Below, in pieces: positions 9,902-17,941 of a stretch of DNA of 36,170 nucleotides. Made by a program: the position numbers and the translations under genes. Position 1 is the first letter of the stretch. Every line of letters begins with the position of its first letter. This stretch comes from Bacteroidales bacterium (GTDB taxonomy: Bacteria; Bacteroidota; Bacteroidia; Bacteroidales; 4484-276), in the NCBI GenBank assembly GCA_014860585.1, contig JACZJL010000166.1, positions 1 to 36,170 on the forward strand. The letters run 5' to 3'. Below the pieces are notes generated by a model that searched no databases, was not told where the DNA came from, and saw nothing but the letters and a program-made list of their open reading frames with translations.

Positions 9902-11119
9902 TTAATCGCTTTCAAATTCACTATAAAAAGGGCTTTCGGTGAAAGGATAGCGCCTGATGTGAATTTCTTTGACTTTTTGATGGAGTAACCCGCGGAACTC
10001 GTCCCAGTTTTCCTTGTTGAGTGCCGAAATAAAAAGTGAAGGTTCTGAATAAGTGGCCATCCATGATTTTTTCAATTCATCAAGCGTAGTATTTTCTTTT
10101 GTTGGCGGGGTCAGATCATCCTCTTCTTTTTTCACCCATTGATAAGCATCAATTTTATTAAAAATCATAATTGTGGGTTTGTCGGCAGCGCCAATTTCGG
10201 AGAGGGTCTGATTGACCACATGAATTTGCTCCTCAAAACCGGAATGTGAAATATCCACCACATGCAGCAGCAGATCGGCTTCACGCACTTCGTCGAGGGT
10301 TGATTTGAAGGATTCGACCAGGCTGTGCGGCAGTTTGCGGATAAATCCGACGGTATCGGAGAGTAAAAAAGGCAGATCGGTAATCACCACCTTACGCACT
10401 GTAGTATCGAGTGTGGCAAAGAGCTTATTTTCGGCAAACACCTCCGATTTGCTGATGGCGTTCATGATGGTGGATTTCCCCACATTGGTGTATCCCACCA
10501 GTGCCACCCTGATGATTTTCCCGCGCGATTTGCGCTGGGTGGCCATCTGCTTGTCAATTTGTTCGAGCTTCTTTTTCAGCAAACTGATTTTATCGCGGAT
10601 GATCCGGCGGTCGGTTTCGATCTCCGTTTCACCGGGGCCGCGCAGACCGATACCGCCCCGCTGCCGCTCAAGGTGCGTCCACATACGCGTCAGGCGGGGA
10701 AGTAAATACTCATATTGTGCAAGTTCCACCTGGGTTTTGGCATAAGAGGTGCGTGCGCGCCGGGCAAAAATATCGAGGATCAGGTTGTTGCGGTCAAGAA
10801 TCCGGCATTCGAGCACCTTCTCAATGTTGCGGATTTGGGAGCCATTCAGCTCATCATCAAAAACCACAATTTCAATTCCGGCTGCTTTCACAAATTCAGC
10901 AATCTCGTCCAGCTTTCCTTTCCCAACGAATGTGCGCGGTTCTGGCCTGTCGAGCTTTTGGGTATACCGTGCAATGGTTTCTCCGCCGGCAGTCTCGACT
11001 AAAAACTCCAACTCGTCAAGGTACTCATCAATGCGGGATTCTCCTTCTTTGCCTGAAATGACACCGACCAGGATGACCTTCTCTGCTTGTTTTTCTGTTT
11101 CAATATTTTGTGGAATCAT
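9902..11119 (-). CDS. hflX: HflX-type ribosome-associated GTPase
   Basis: A 405-aa GTPase that splits stalled or stressed ribosomes. The N-terminal HflX domain includes the glycine-rich linker GGIGLRGPGETEIETDRR (155-172). The G domain has G1 GYTNVGKST (209-217), G3 DTVGF (255-259) and G4 NKID (321-324). Length is typical. It lies immediately upstream of lnt (18-bp gap, same direction). On the minus strand CATCTTTG sits one base before the ATG and resembles a -7 box with one mismatch. If real, this would place initiation at or within the start codon; I regard it as weak. Confidence 0.95.
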   Translation of the reverse strand: MIPQNIETEKQAEKVILVGVISGKEGESRIDEYLDELEFLVETAGGETIARYTQKLDRPEPRTFVGKGKLDEIAEFVKAAGIEIVVFDDELNGSQIRNIEKVLECRILDRNNLILDIFARRARTSYAKTQVELAQYEYLLPRLTRMWTHLERQRGGIGLRGPGETEIETDRRIIRDKISLLKKKLEQIDKQMATQRKSRGKIIRVALVGYTNVGKSTIMNAISKSEVFAENKLFATLDTTVRKVVITDLPFLLSDTVGFIRKLPHSLVESFKSTLDEVREADLLLHVVDISHSGFEEQIHVVNQTLSEIGAADKPTIMIFNKIDAYQWVKKEEDDLTPPTKENTTLDELKKSWMATYSEPSLFISALNKENWDEFRGLLHQKVKEIHIRRYPFTESPFYSEFESD

Positions 11120-11322
11120 GCAAAGATGAGGATTAGTTAATGACTTACTTTTTAATTGGTGCTTCTTTTGATTAAAATTTCAAACAACAAGTAATAAATG
11201 GCAAATAAATTCCAATGGAAAAAAAACAAATTCGAAACATTTCCATAACGTTAGCTATTTCATTATTTGTTTTTTGTTATTTCTAACTTGATCAGGTTAA
11301 GTAAAATGCTACTCAGTTTGTA

Positions 11323-11473
11323 ATTAGTGTCAGTAAGAAAACTCCATTTGTTGAAAATCATTGTTTGCCCCAACCCTTAAGGGAGCAATGATTTTCAACG
11401 ATTTACTCCCTTTAGGGTGGGGTAAAAAAATCGTTGAAAATCATATTTAATGTGTTTTCTTACTGACACTAAT
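11323..11473. mobile_element. MITE-like palindromic element with 20-bp terminal inverted repeats
   Basis: ATTAGTGTCAGTAAGAAAAC at 11323-11342 is repeated exactly, inverted, at 11454-11473. Inside are three copies of a GTTGAAAATCAT core: 11350-11363, inverted at 11386-11404, and direct at 11428-11444. Two GC-rich segments, 11368-11385 and 11406-11422, can pair with each other. The whole 151 bp can fold as one long hairpin or as smaller alternatives. No ORF is present. The right end touches the trpS stop codon (11473-11475). Read as TA followed by GTGTCAG at both ends, it is compatible with a TA target duplication of IS630/mariner type, which is inference. Confidence 0.7.
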
Positions 11474-12468
11474 CAGAATTTCCTGAAACCTATTATTTCC
11501 CTCGCTTCTTTCAGCGTTTTAGCGCCGCTTTCGTGGGCTTTTTCAGCACCCATCCGCGCCACTTTACTCAGGTAGGCTTCATCAGCAGAAATCTCCAAAA
11601 TCTTTTCGCGCAACGGGCTTGTGAAAGCAATGATATCCTCGGCCAGTTGCTTTTTCAAATCACCGTACCTGATTTGCATCGCGTTGTATTGCTCTTCAAA
11701 GTACTGCACAACATCGGGTGTAGAAACTACCTTCAGCAAAGAAAAAAGATTTTCCACCGGCTCGGTTTTAGGCGAATTGGGTGCTGTTGGGCCGGCATCA
11801 GTAACAGCGCGCATCACTTTTTTCCTGATGGATTTCGGGTCTTCGGCCAGGAAAATGGCGTTGCCTTCGCCTTCCGATTTCCCCATTTTTCCTGTACCAT
11901 CCAGACCGGGGATCTTAACAAGATTTTCCCCAAAGTTAAACGCCTGCGGTTCGGGGAAAAGTTCCACGTTGTACATCCGGTTAAATCGCCTTGCAAATGT
12001 GCGTGTCATTTCGAGGTGTTGCTCCTGATCTTTACCAACCGGCACTTTGTGGGCTTTATGGATGATGATATCTGCGGCCATCAGGCTGGGGTAAGTGAGC
12101 AAACCGGCATTGATGTTCTCCGGCTGCTTGCGGGCTTTTTCTTTAAACGTGGTCACGCGCTCCAGCTCGCCCATATAGGCATTCATATTTAATAAAAGGT
12201 ACAACTCAGCCGTTTCGGGCAGGTCGCTCTGGATATACAAAGTGGCCTTTTCAGGATCAATGCCGGTAGCCAGATACTCCACCAGCACCTGCTTCACGTT
12301 GCCGTGGAGGTCAGCGGGTGTGGGGTGTGTGGTGAGCGAATGATAATCGGCAATGAAGAAGAAACAGTTGCTCTCCTCCTGCATTTTCAAAAAGTTCCTG
12401 ATCGCCCCGAAATAATTCCCCAGGTGCAGGTTTCCGGTTGGCCTGATGCCACTTACAACAGTCTCCAT
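11473..12468 (-). CDS. trpS: Tryptophanyl-tRNA synthetase
   Basis: A 331-aa class I aminoacyl-tRNA synthetase that charges tRNA-Trp. The HIGH-equivalent is PTGNLHLGN (10-18) and the KMSKS-equivalent is KMGKSEG (194-200). I chose the ATG at 12466-12468 (METVVSGIRPTG) because family members start there. An in-frame extension to 12513 begins with TTG and overlaps a promoter box (12511-12518). The stop codon abuts the MITE-like element. This is the last core gene before the accessory island, and it reads away from the island. Confidence 0.95.
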   Translation of the reverse strand: METVVSGIRPTGNLHLGNYFGAIRNFLKMQEESNCFFFIADYHSLTTHPTPADLHGNVKQVLVEYLATGIDPEKATLYIQSDLPETAELYLLLNMNAYMGELERVTTFKEKARKQPENINAGLLTYPSLMAADIIIHKAHKVPVGKDQEQHLEMTRTFARRFNRMYNVELFPEPQAFNFGENLVKIPGLDGTGKMGKSEGEGNAIFLAEDPKSIRKKVMRAVTDAGPTAPNSPKTEPVENLFSLLKVVSTPDVVQYFEEQYNAMQIRYGDLKKQLAEDIIAFTSPLREKILEISADEAYLSKVARMGAEKAHESGAKTLKEAREIIGFRKF

Positions 12469-12510
12469 AAGCGTAATTTGAATTAGATAAAATACGATTT
12501 TTTCAAAGCG

Positions 12511-12518
12511 CAAAAGTA
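12511..12518 (-). promoter_or_regulatory. Candidate trpS promoter -7 box
   Basis: TACTTTTG followed by CGC on the minus strand, 42 bp before the chosen trpS ATG. It supports the shorter start. A -33 element is not evident. Confidence 0.5.
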
Positions 12519-12799
12519 CACAAAATCGGGATTGGGGGGGGTAATGAGGATAAAGACTTCAAACGACTAAATCAAAATCAATAAAGTATTGTATTTCTTT
12601 ATCAATAGATTTTACAAATTGTTTAAATGGACAGCATTATTAGTTTTTGAAGCAAACGGGGCAGTTATTAAAAACTGAATTCATTCCTTTACAGACTCAA
12701 CTTGAGAATGCTGAGTAAATGCTAAACAAACAGATAATTAATTTTAATTACATTTGAACCCGCGTAAACACTGACAACTATCATAAATACCAACTGCTG
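12519..12799. other. Left boundary region of the accessory island
   Basis: AT-rich gap between trpS and the helicase operon, containing a run of eight G (12534-12541). TACATTTG at 12749-12756 matches the Bacteroidetes -7 consensus 43 bp before the helicase ATG, but has no good -33 partner. It is the best candidate for the operon promoter. No attachment site or integrase remnant was recognised. Confidence 0.4.
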
Positions 12800-15700
12800 A
12801 TGAACATTTTCGACATCCACAGAAATATCACCGGCGCTTACGAAGAATATATCCGCAGCTTCGTCAATATCAGCGACAAGCGAATCGAACAAGAAGTTGA
12901 AAACAGCCTGCTGAAAGGTCTGATCCTTCCCGAACCCCTTGTTCAGTTCAATCCATCTTTCGAGGTAGGCGGATCCATTGATGCGCTGATATCAAAACAT
13001 GTCCTTAATCAAAAAGTCGGGCATTGCTTCAAAGGCTGGGAACTTTTTAAGCACCAGACCGAAGCCATTGAGATTGGCAGCCGGAATGAGAGTTTTGTCG
13101 TAACATCAGGTACCGGATCAGGAAAATCTCTCACATTCCTGGCAACCATTTTCAATCGTATCTTTAATGAGGGTGCTGAGAGAAATGGAATAAAGGCCAT
13201 TATTGTGTATCCAATGAATGCACTGATCAATTCGCAATACAAGGCGCTTCAGGAATTTGCTGATGCTTATAAGGATAATTCAGGAACTGATTTCCCGATT
13301 ACCTTTGGGAAATACACAGGCCAGGAAACTGAGGAGGAACGGGATCGCATGAGGCTCAAGCCACCCGATATCCTCCTCACCAACTACATGATGCTCGAAT
13401 TGATCCTCACTCGTGCCAAAGAGCAAAGATTGGTTGATGCTGCCTATGAGAACCTGCAATTCCTGGTGTTCGACGAATTGCACACCTACAGAGGCAGACA
13501 AGGTGCCGATGTCGCTTTACTCATCCGGCGTATCAAAGCCCAGTGTAAAAATAAACACATCGTTTGCATCGGCACATCTGCTACTATGGCTTCTGGCGAA
13601 GGCTCATTATTATCTCAGAGGGAGGAGGTTGCTCAGGTGGCAACAAAAATCTTTGGCCAGCCTGTAAAATGGGAAAACGTTGTGGTTGAATCTTTGCGGG
13701 TTTCTTTTCAGGGAGAGGATATAACACCGGATGAGTTGCGTTCAGAGATCATCACACTACATCCCTCTTACGAAGAGGAATCTGCACTCAAGGCGAACGG
13801 ATTTGCCCGCTGGCTTGAACGTAATATCTGCCTCCTTTTCAGGGATGGGAGATGGTTCAGGGCAAAGCCCATATCTTTTCAGGAAATTGTGAAAACTTTG
13901 GCTGAGGTTTCTGAGCTACCTGATGACTTATGTGATGAAAAGCTGAAACAATTGCTTTTATGGGCCGACAACATCAACAAGAAAGTAAACGATATCAGGC
14001 CCCGACGCTCCTACCTTCCATATAAAATTCATCAATTCATTGCCCAAACAGGTTCGGTTTATGTCTCACTCGACGACCCTGGAACCCGTATCATTTCGCT
14101 TGAAGCCAAAAACAAAACTGTCGAGGCCGATGGTAAAATCCCACTCTTTCAGGTAGTCTTCAGTCGGTATTCAGGCCATGAGTTTTTGTGTGTTTCAATA
14201 AATCAGGAAACCCTCTCCATCGAGCCATCGCCTTTTAATGCTGGTATGGATGAAGATGAGGAATCAGAAACATCCAACGGCTATCTGCTGATAGAAAAAG
14301 AAGGTGCTGAACCAATCTGGGATCCGGTTAACGACCTGGATTACCTGCCTGATTCCTGGTTTAATGTAAACCCGCGTACAAACAGCCGTAACATCAAATC
14401 TGAACATAAACCCAAACTCCCACAGGAAATCTATATCTCAAAAGAAGGCTCATACAGAAAATCTCCTGAAGCAGGTTATATTAAGGCCTGGTTTATGTCA
14501 GCACCGCTTGCTTTTGACCCGACCAGCCAGACAACCTGGGGCGGAGCTATCAGGGAACCTAACAAACTGGCACGCCTGGGCATTGAAGGCAGAAGTACCG
14601 CAACCACGGTACTGTCATTTCTTACCATTAAAGAACTGGCAAATGCAATCCCGGATCAAACTTTTCAGAAATTGCTGTGCTTTACCGATGTAAGGCAGGA
14701 CGCCTCACTGCAATCCGGCCATTTCAACGATTTTATTCAGATCGGAGTTTTACGTTCGGCCATCTGGAAGGCTGTCAGCACAAACCAATCATTAAATTAC
14801 GAAGATATTGATCATGCCGTTTTCCGTGTCCTCAACCTGAATCATTCAGAATTTGCCCAGGTGGTGGCTGAAACCGGTACATTCCAATACAATGAGAATG
14901 AAAAGGCGCTGAAGCTCTACCTAACATACCGCCTTTTTTATGACCTGCGAAGGGGTTGGCGTGTTATACTCCCAAACCTGGAGCAGGTAGGTCTCATCAA
15001 AATTGACTACTCAGGTTTGCGCAACGAAGCCGAAAAAGAAAAATGGAACCAATTGCCCGGTTTTGATGAAATGGATACTGATGAAAAATATAAAATCCTG
15101 ATGGATACACTGGATTTTTTCAGAACGGCGTTTGCGTTTCATTTTTCGGTTTACGATCAGCATGAATCCAACAAAAAAATCATAGCAGCAAACTTAAAAG
15201 CGCCATGGACACTAGATAGCAATGAAGACTTAAGGCTTCCTTTTTATCTCCACATTAATAAGCCACAAACACGGCGACAAAACATTCATACCCAAAGCAT
15301 CGGCCCACAGAGTGCTTTTGGTAAATACATAAAAGCAAAATTGAAATCAATAGATGTAAACCTTAAGAGCAAAGATGCAGCGGTATGGATATCTGATTTA
15401 CTTGAAATGTTGAGCAATTCAGGATATCTGAGAAAAGTTAAAGGTTTGCTGGATCAGGATTTATATCAACTGAACGGAACCAGCCTGCTCTGGGTACCCG
15501 GTGATGAAAAAACACCCTGGACAGACGATGTACGGGTGAGGAGCGGTCGCAAGCGTGAAGCTTTAGTCAATAAATTCTTCCTGAACTTTTACAAGCAAGA
15601 CTTCCGAAGCATGAAACCTGTGATAAGTGCTGAGCACACAGGCCAGGTTAGCAATGAGGACAGAAAAAAAGCTGAGGAAGATTTTATCAAAGGTGATGTC

Positions 15701-17941
15701 AGTGCGTTGTATTGTTCCCCTACCATGGAGTTGGGAGTAGATATTTCGGAGCTGAATGTGGTTCAGATGCGCAATGTGCCGCCAAACCCTGCCAATTATG
15801 CCCAGCGCAGCGGCCGCGCAGGAAGGAGTGGTCAGGCTGCACTCATCCTGACTTACTGTGCCAATAACTCACCGCACGACAGGCATTATCTCGACCATAA
15901 ACAAGAAATGGTGGCGGGTATTGTTAGCCCCCCGAAACTGGATCTTACACAAGAAGAATTAATACGTTCGCATCTTAACGCCTTGTTTCTTTCAAGAACA
16001 AACCTCGGTTCACTTAATGATTCCATTGCTGATATCCTTGACCTGTATGTGGATACAGACAAACTGCTCATGAAAGATGATACAATCAACTCTTTAAATC
16101 TTGAGGAGCGTGTATTGGAAGAGTTGGAAGGTATTTTTATGAAAGCAATTGCTGATATAATTCCTGAGCTTGAAAAAATGCCTGGTGCATGGTACACAAG
16201 CAGTTGGGTGCGTAGAAAATTGGAACAAGCGCCCAATTCATTTGACAGAGCGCTTGACCGTTGGCGTGAGATTTACAAAAAATGTGTTGAGCAATTGGTT
16301 GTTTCAGCCGGCATTCTTGCTGACCCCAGAATACCCCGAACTGATGAAAGAAAACGCTCAGCAGATAATGACAGAAAATATGCCGACCGTCAGATTGAGT
16401 TATTGAAAAATGAAAGTAAACCCGGACAAAGTAAACAGCTTTCAGAGTTTTATCCTTACAGGTATCTGGCTGCCGAAGGTTTCCTTCCCGGCTATGGATT
16501 TACCAAGCTGCCGGTACGGTTGTTTGTTCCCACTGATAAAGGCGGTGAATATATTTCCCGCCCAAAATTTATTGCACTCCGCGAGTTCGGGCCTCAGAAT
16601 ACTGTGTATCACAAAGGCGGTAAGTTCCGTATCAACCAGATGCTCTGGTCTGAAATGGATAACCCGCTGATAGAAGCCAAAATTGCAGTTAAATCTGGAT
16701 ACATTCTGATGAGCGCCGATAGCCAGCGCAATACCTGCCCCATCACCAATGCTGACCTTACTGATAATGCCCAAAAGATTATATTGTCAAACATGATCGA
16801 AATCCGTGAATCGCGTGCCGAAATGAATCAACGAATCACTTGTGAAGAGGAAGAGCGTACTATCAGAGGATATGACATCGCAACTGCTTTTTATTTGCAA
16901 AGCGGATTAAACAATATAGAAGAGTTGCTGGTGAAGGTAGATGGCGAGGAATGGCTGCGAATGCAGTATCTGCCTGCTGCCCGCATTGTCCAGATAAATA
17001 AAAAATGGAGAGTTTCAAAGGAAGGTGATGGCTTTCTCATTGGAAAGAAAACCGGTTTTTGGAAAAGACCCGACCAGCTTGGTGGCGAAAATGCATCAAA
17101 AGAAGAAATTGAAAGAATCAGGTTATACACTGAGAATACTGCCGATGCCCTCTACATCCAGCCCACCCGCAATCTAAATCTGAACCCCTTCGAACCGGGC
17201 ATTATTACCCTGATGTATGCCCTGAAAAGAGCAGTTGAAATACAGTTCCAGGTAGAAAGTAACGAAATGGGTGTTTCGCTTATGGGTACTTCCGAAGAAC
17301 CCAATATCCTGTTGTTCGAATCTGCCGAAGGAAGCCTGGGTGTGATCGCACAGTTGGTGAAAGATATCCGGTATTTCAAAGCCCTGATCAGCACAGCCTG
17401 GGAAATTTGCCATTTCAACAAATCAGAAGAAGAACAACAACGCTATGGCGCTGCATCCTATGCCGACCTGCTGAGCTTTCATAATCAACGCTACCATCAA
17501 ACCATTGATCGTTTCATTATCAAAGACGCACTGGAAACCCTCATGAATGCTGACGTTCAAATCAAAAGGTCATCCTTGTTTAGGGATTATGAGCACCAGT
17601 ACAATGAACTGTTGCAGCATATTGATCCCCAATCTTCCACCGAACTCAAATTTCTTCAATACCTTTTTAAAAACAAACTCAGACTACCCGACCACACCCA
17701 GGTAAACATGTCGCAATACGGCTGTTATACCATCCCCGATTTTGTCTATTCTGATGAAATTAAAGTCTGTGTATTTTGCGATGGAACCCCGCATGATAGA
17801 GCCAGTGTTGCCGAAGGCGACGCCATCAAGCGCGCCTGCCTCGAAGCCCTGGGCTTTGAAGTCATCGTCTGGCATTATGCAACACCCCTCGATGAATTTG
17901 TAAAGAAATATCCCCACATTTTTAAAACAGTTAAATCGTGA
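12800..17941 (+). CDS. Large DEAD/DEAH helicase with DUF1998-like region and C-terminal Vsr/DUF559-like nuclease
   Basis: A 1713-aa protein. Helicase motifs: Walker A SGTGSGKS (103-110), DELH box in VFDELHTYRG (223-232) and GTSAT (258-262). The C-terminal helicase lobe has YCSPTMELGVDI (about 970) and QRSGRAGRSG (from about 1001). Between the lobes is a long insertion (about 270-960). Around 1462-1516, IITLMYALKRAVEIQF and ILLFESAEGSLGVI resemble DUF1998. The end (about 1640-1713) reads IPDFVY-x(7)-VFCDGTPHD (Pro1646-Asp1647, Asp1661, His1665), like the Vsr/DUF559 endonuclease core. Large helicases with DUF1998 occur in DISARM (DrmA and DrmB as separate proteins) and Druantia (DruE). A phage-defence role as translocase plus nuclease is inferred. 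Its stop overlaps the next gene by 4 bp (GTGA). Confidence 0.85.
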   Translation: MNIFDIHRNITGAYEEYIRSFVNISDKRIEQEVENSLLKGLILPEPLVQFNPSFEVGGSIDALISKHVLNQKVGHCFKGWELFKHQTEAIEIGSRNESFVVTSGTGSGKSLTFLATIFNRIFNEGAERNGIKAIIVYPMNALINSQYKALQEFADAYKDNSGTDFPITFGKYTGQETEEERDRMRLKPPDILLTNYMMLELILTRAKEQRLVDAAYENLQFLVFDELHTYRGRQGADVALLIRRIKAQCKNKHIVCIGTSATMASGEGSLLSQREEVAQVATKIFGQPVKWENVVVESLRVSFQGEDITPDELRSEIITLHPSYEEESALKANGFARWLERNICLLFRDGRWFRAKPISFQEIVKTLAEVSELPDDLCDEKLKQLLLWADNINKKVNDIRPRRSYLPYKIHQFIAQTGSVYVSLDDPGTRIISLEAKNKTVEADGKIPLFQVVFSRYSGHEFLCVSINQETLSIEPSPFNAGMDEDEESETSNGYLLIEKEGAEPIWDPVNDLDYLPDSWFNVNPRTNSRNIKSEHKPKLPQEIYISKEGSYRKSPEAGYIKAWFMSAPLAFDPTSQTTWGGAIREPNKLARLGIEGRSTATTVLSFLTIKELANAIPDQTFQKLLCFTDVRQDASLQSGHFNDFIQIGVLRSAIWKAVSTNQSLNYEDIDHAVFRVLNLNHSEFAQVVAETGTFQYNENEKALKLYLTYRLFYDLRRGWRVILPNLEQVGLIKIDYSGLRNEAEKEKWNQLPGFDEMDTDEKYKILMDTLDFFRTAFAFHFSVYDQHESNKKIIAANLKAPWTLDSNEDLRLPFYLHINKPQTRRQNIHTQSIGPQSAFGKYIKAKLKSIDVNLKSKDAAVWISDLLEMLSNSGYLRKVKGLLDQDLYQLNGTSLLWVPGDEKTPWTDDVRVRSGRKREALVNKFFLNFYKQDFRSMKPVISAEHTGQVSNEDRKKAEEDFIKGDVSALYCSPTMELGVDISELNVVQMRNVPPNPANYAQRSGRAGRSGQAALILTYCANNSPHDRHYLDHKQEMVAGIVSPPKLDLTQEELIRSHLNALFLSRTNLGSLNDSIADILDLYVDTDKLLMKDDTINSLNLEERVLEELEGIFMKAIADIIPELEKMPGAWYTSSWVRRKLEQAPNSFDRALDRWREIYKKCVEQLVVSAGILADPRIPRTDERKRSADNDRKYADRQIELLKNESKPGQSKQLSEFYPYRYLAAEGFLPGYGFTKLPVRLFVPTDKGGEYISRPKFIALREFGPQNTVYHKGGKFRINQMLWSEMDNPLIEAKIAVKSGYILMSADSQRNTCPITNADLTDNAQKIILSNMIEIRESRAEMNQRITCEEEERTIRGYDIATAFYLQSGLNNIEELLVKVDGEEWLRMQYLPAARIVQINKKWRVSKEGDGFLIGKKTGFWKRPDQLGGENASKEEIERIRLYTENTADALYIQPTRNLNLNPFEPGIITLMYALKRAVEIQFQVESNEMGVSLMGTSEEPNILLFESAEGSLGVIAQLVKDIRYFKALISTAWEICHFNKSEEEQQRYGAASYADLLSFHNQRYHQTIDRFIIKDALETLMNADVQIKRSSLFRDYEHQYNELLQHIDPQSSTELKFLQYLFKNKLRLPDHTQVNMSQYGCYTIPDFVYSDEIKVCVFCDGTPHDRASVAEGDAIKRACLEALGFEVIVWHYATPLDEFVKKYPHIFKTVKS

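Noticed and set aside
11533-12192. Plus-strand open frame of 219 codons opposite trpS
   Set aside because: It is a shadow of trpS; no recognisable motif and no promoter.
12469-12513. Longer start for trpS (15 more residues)
   Set aside because: The extension begins with TTG, overlaps a TACTTTTG promoter box, and family members begin near METVVSG.
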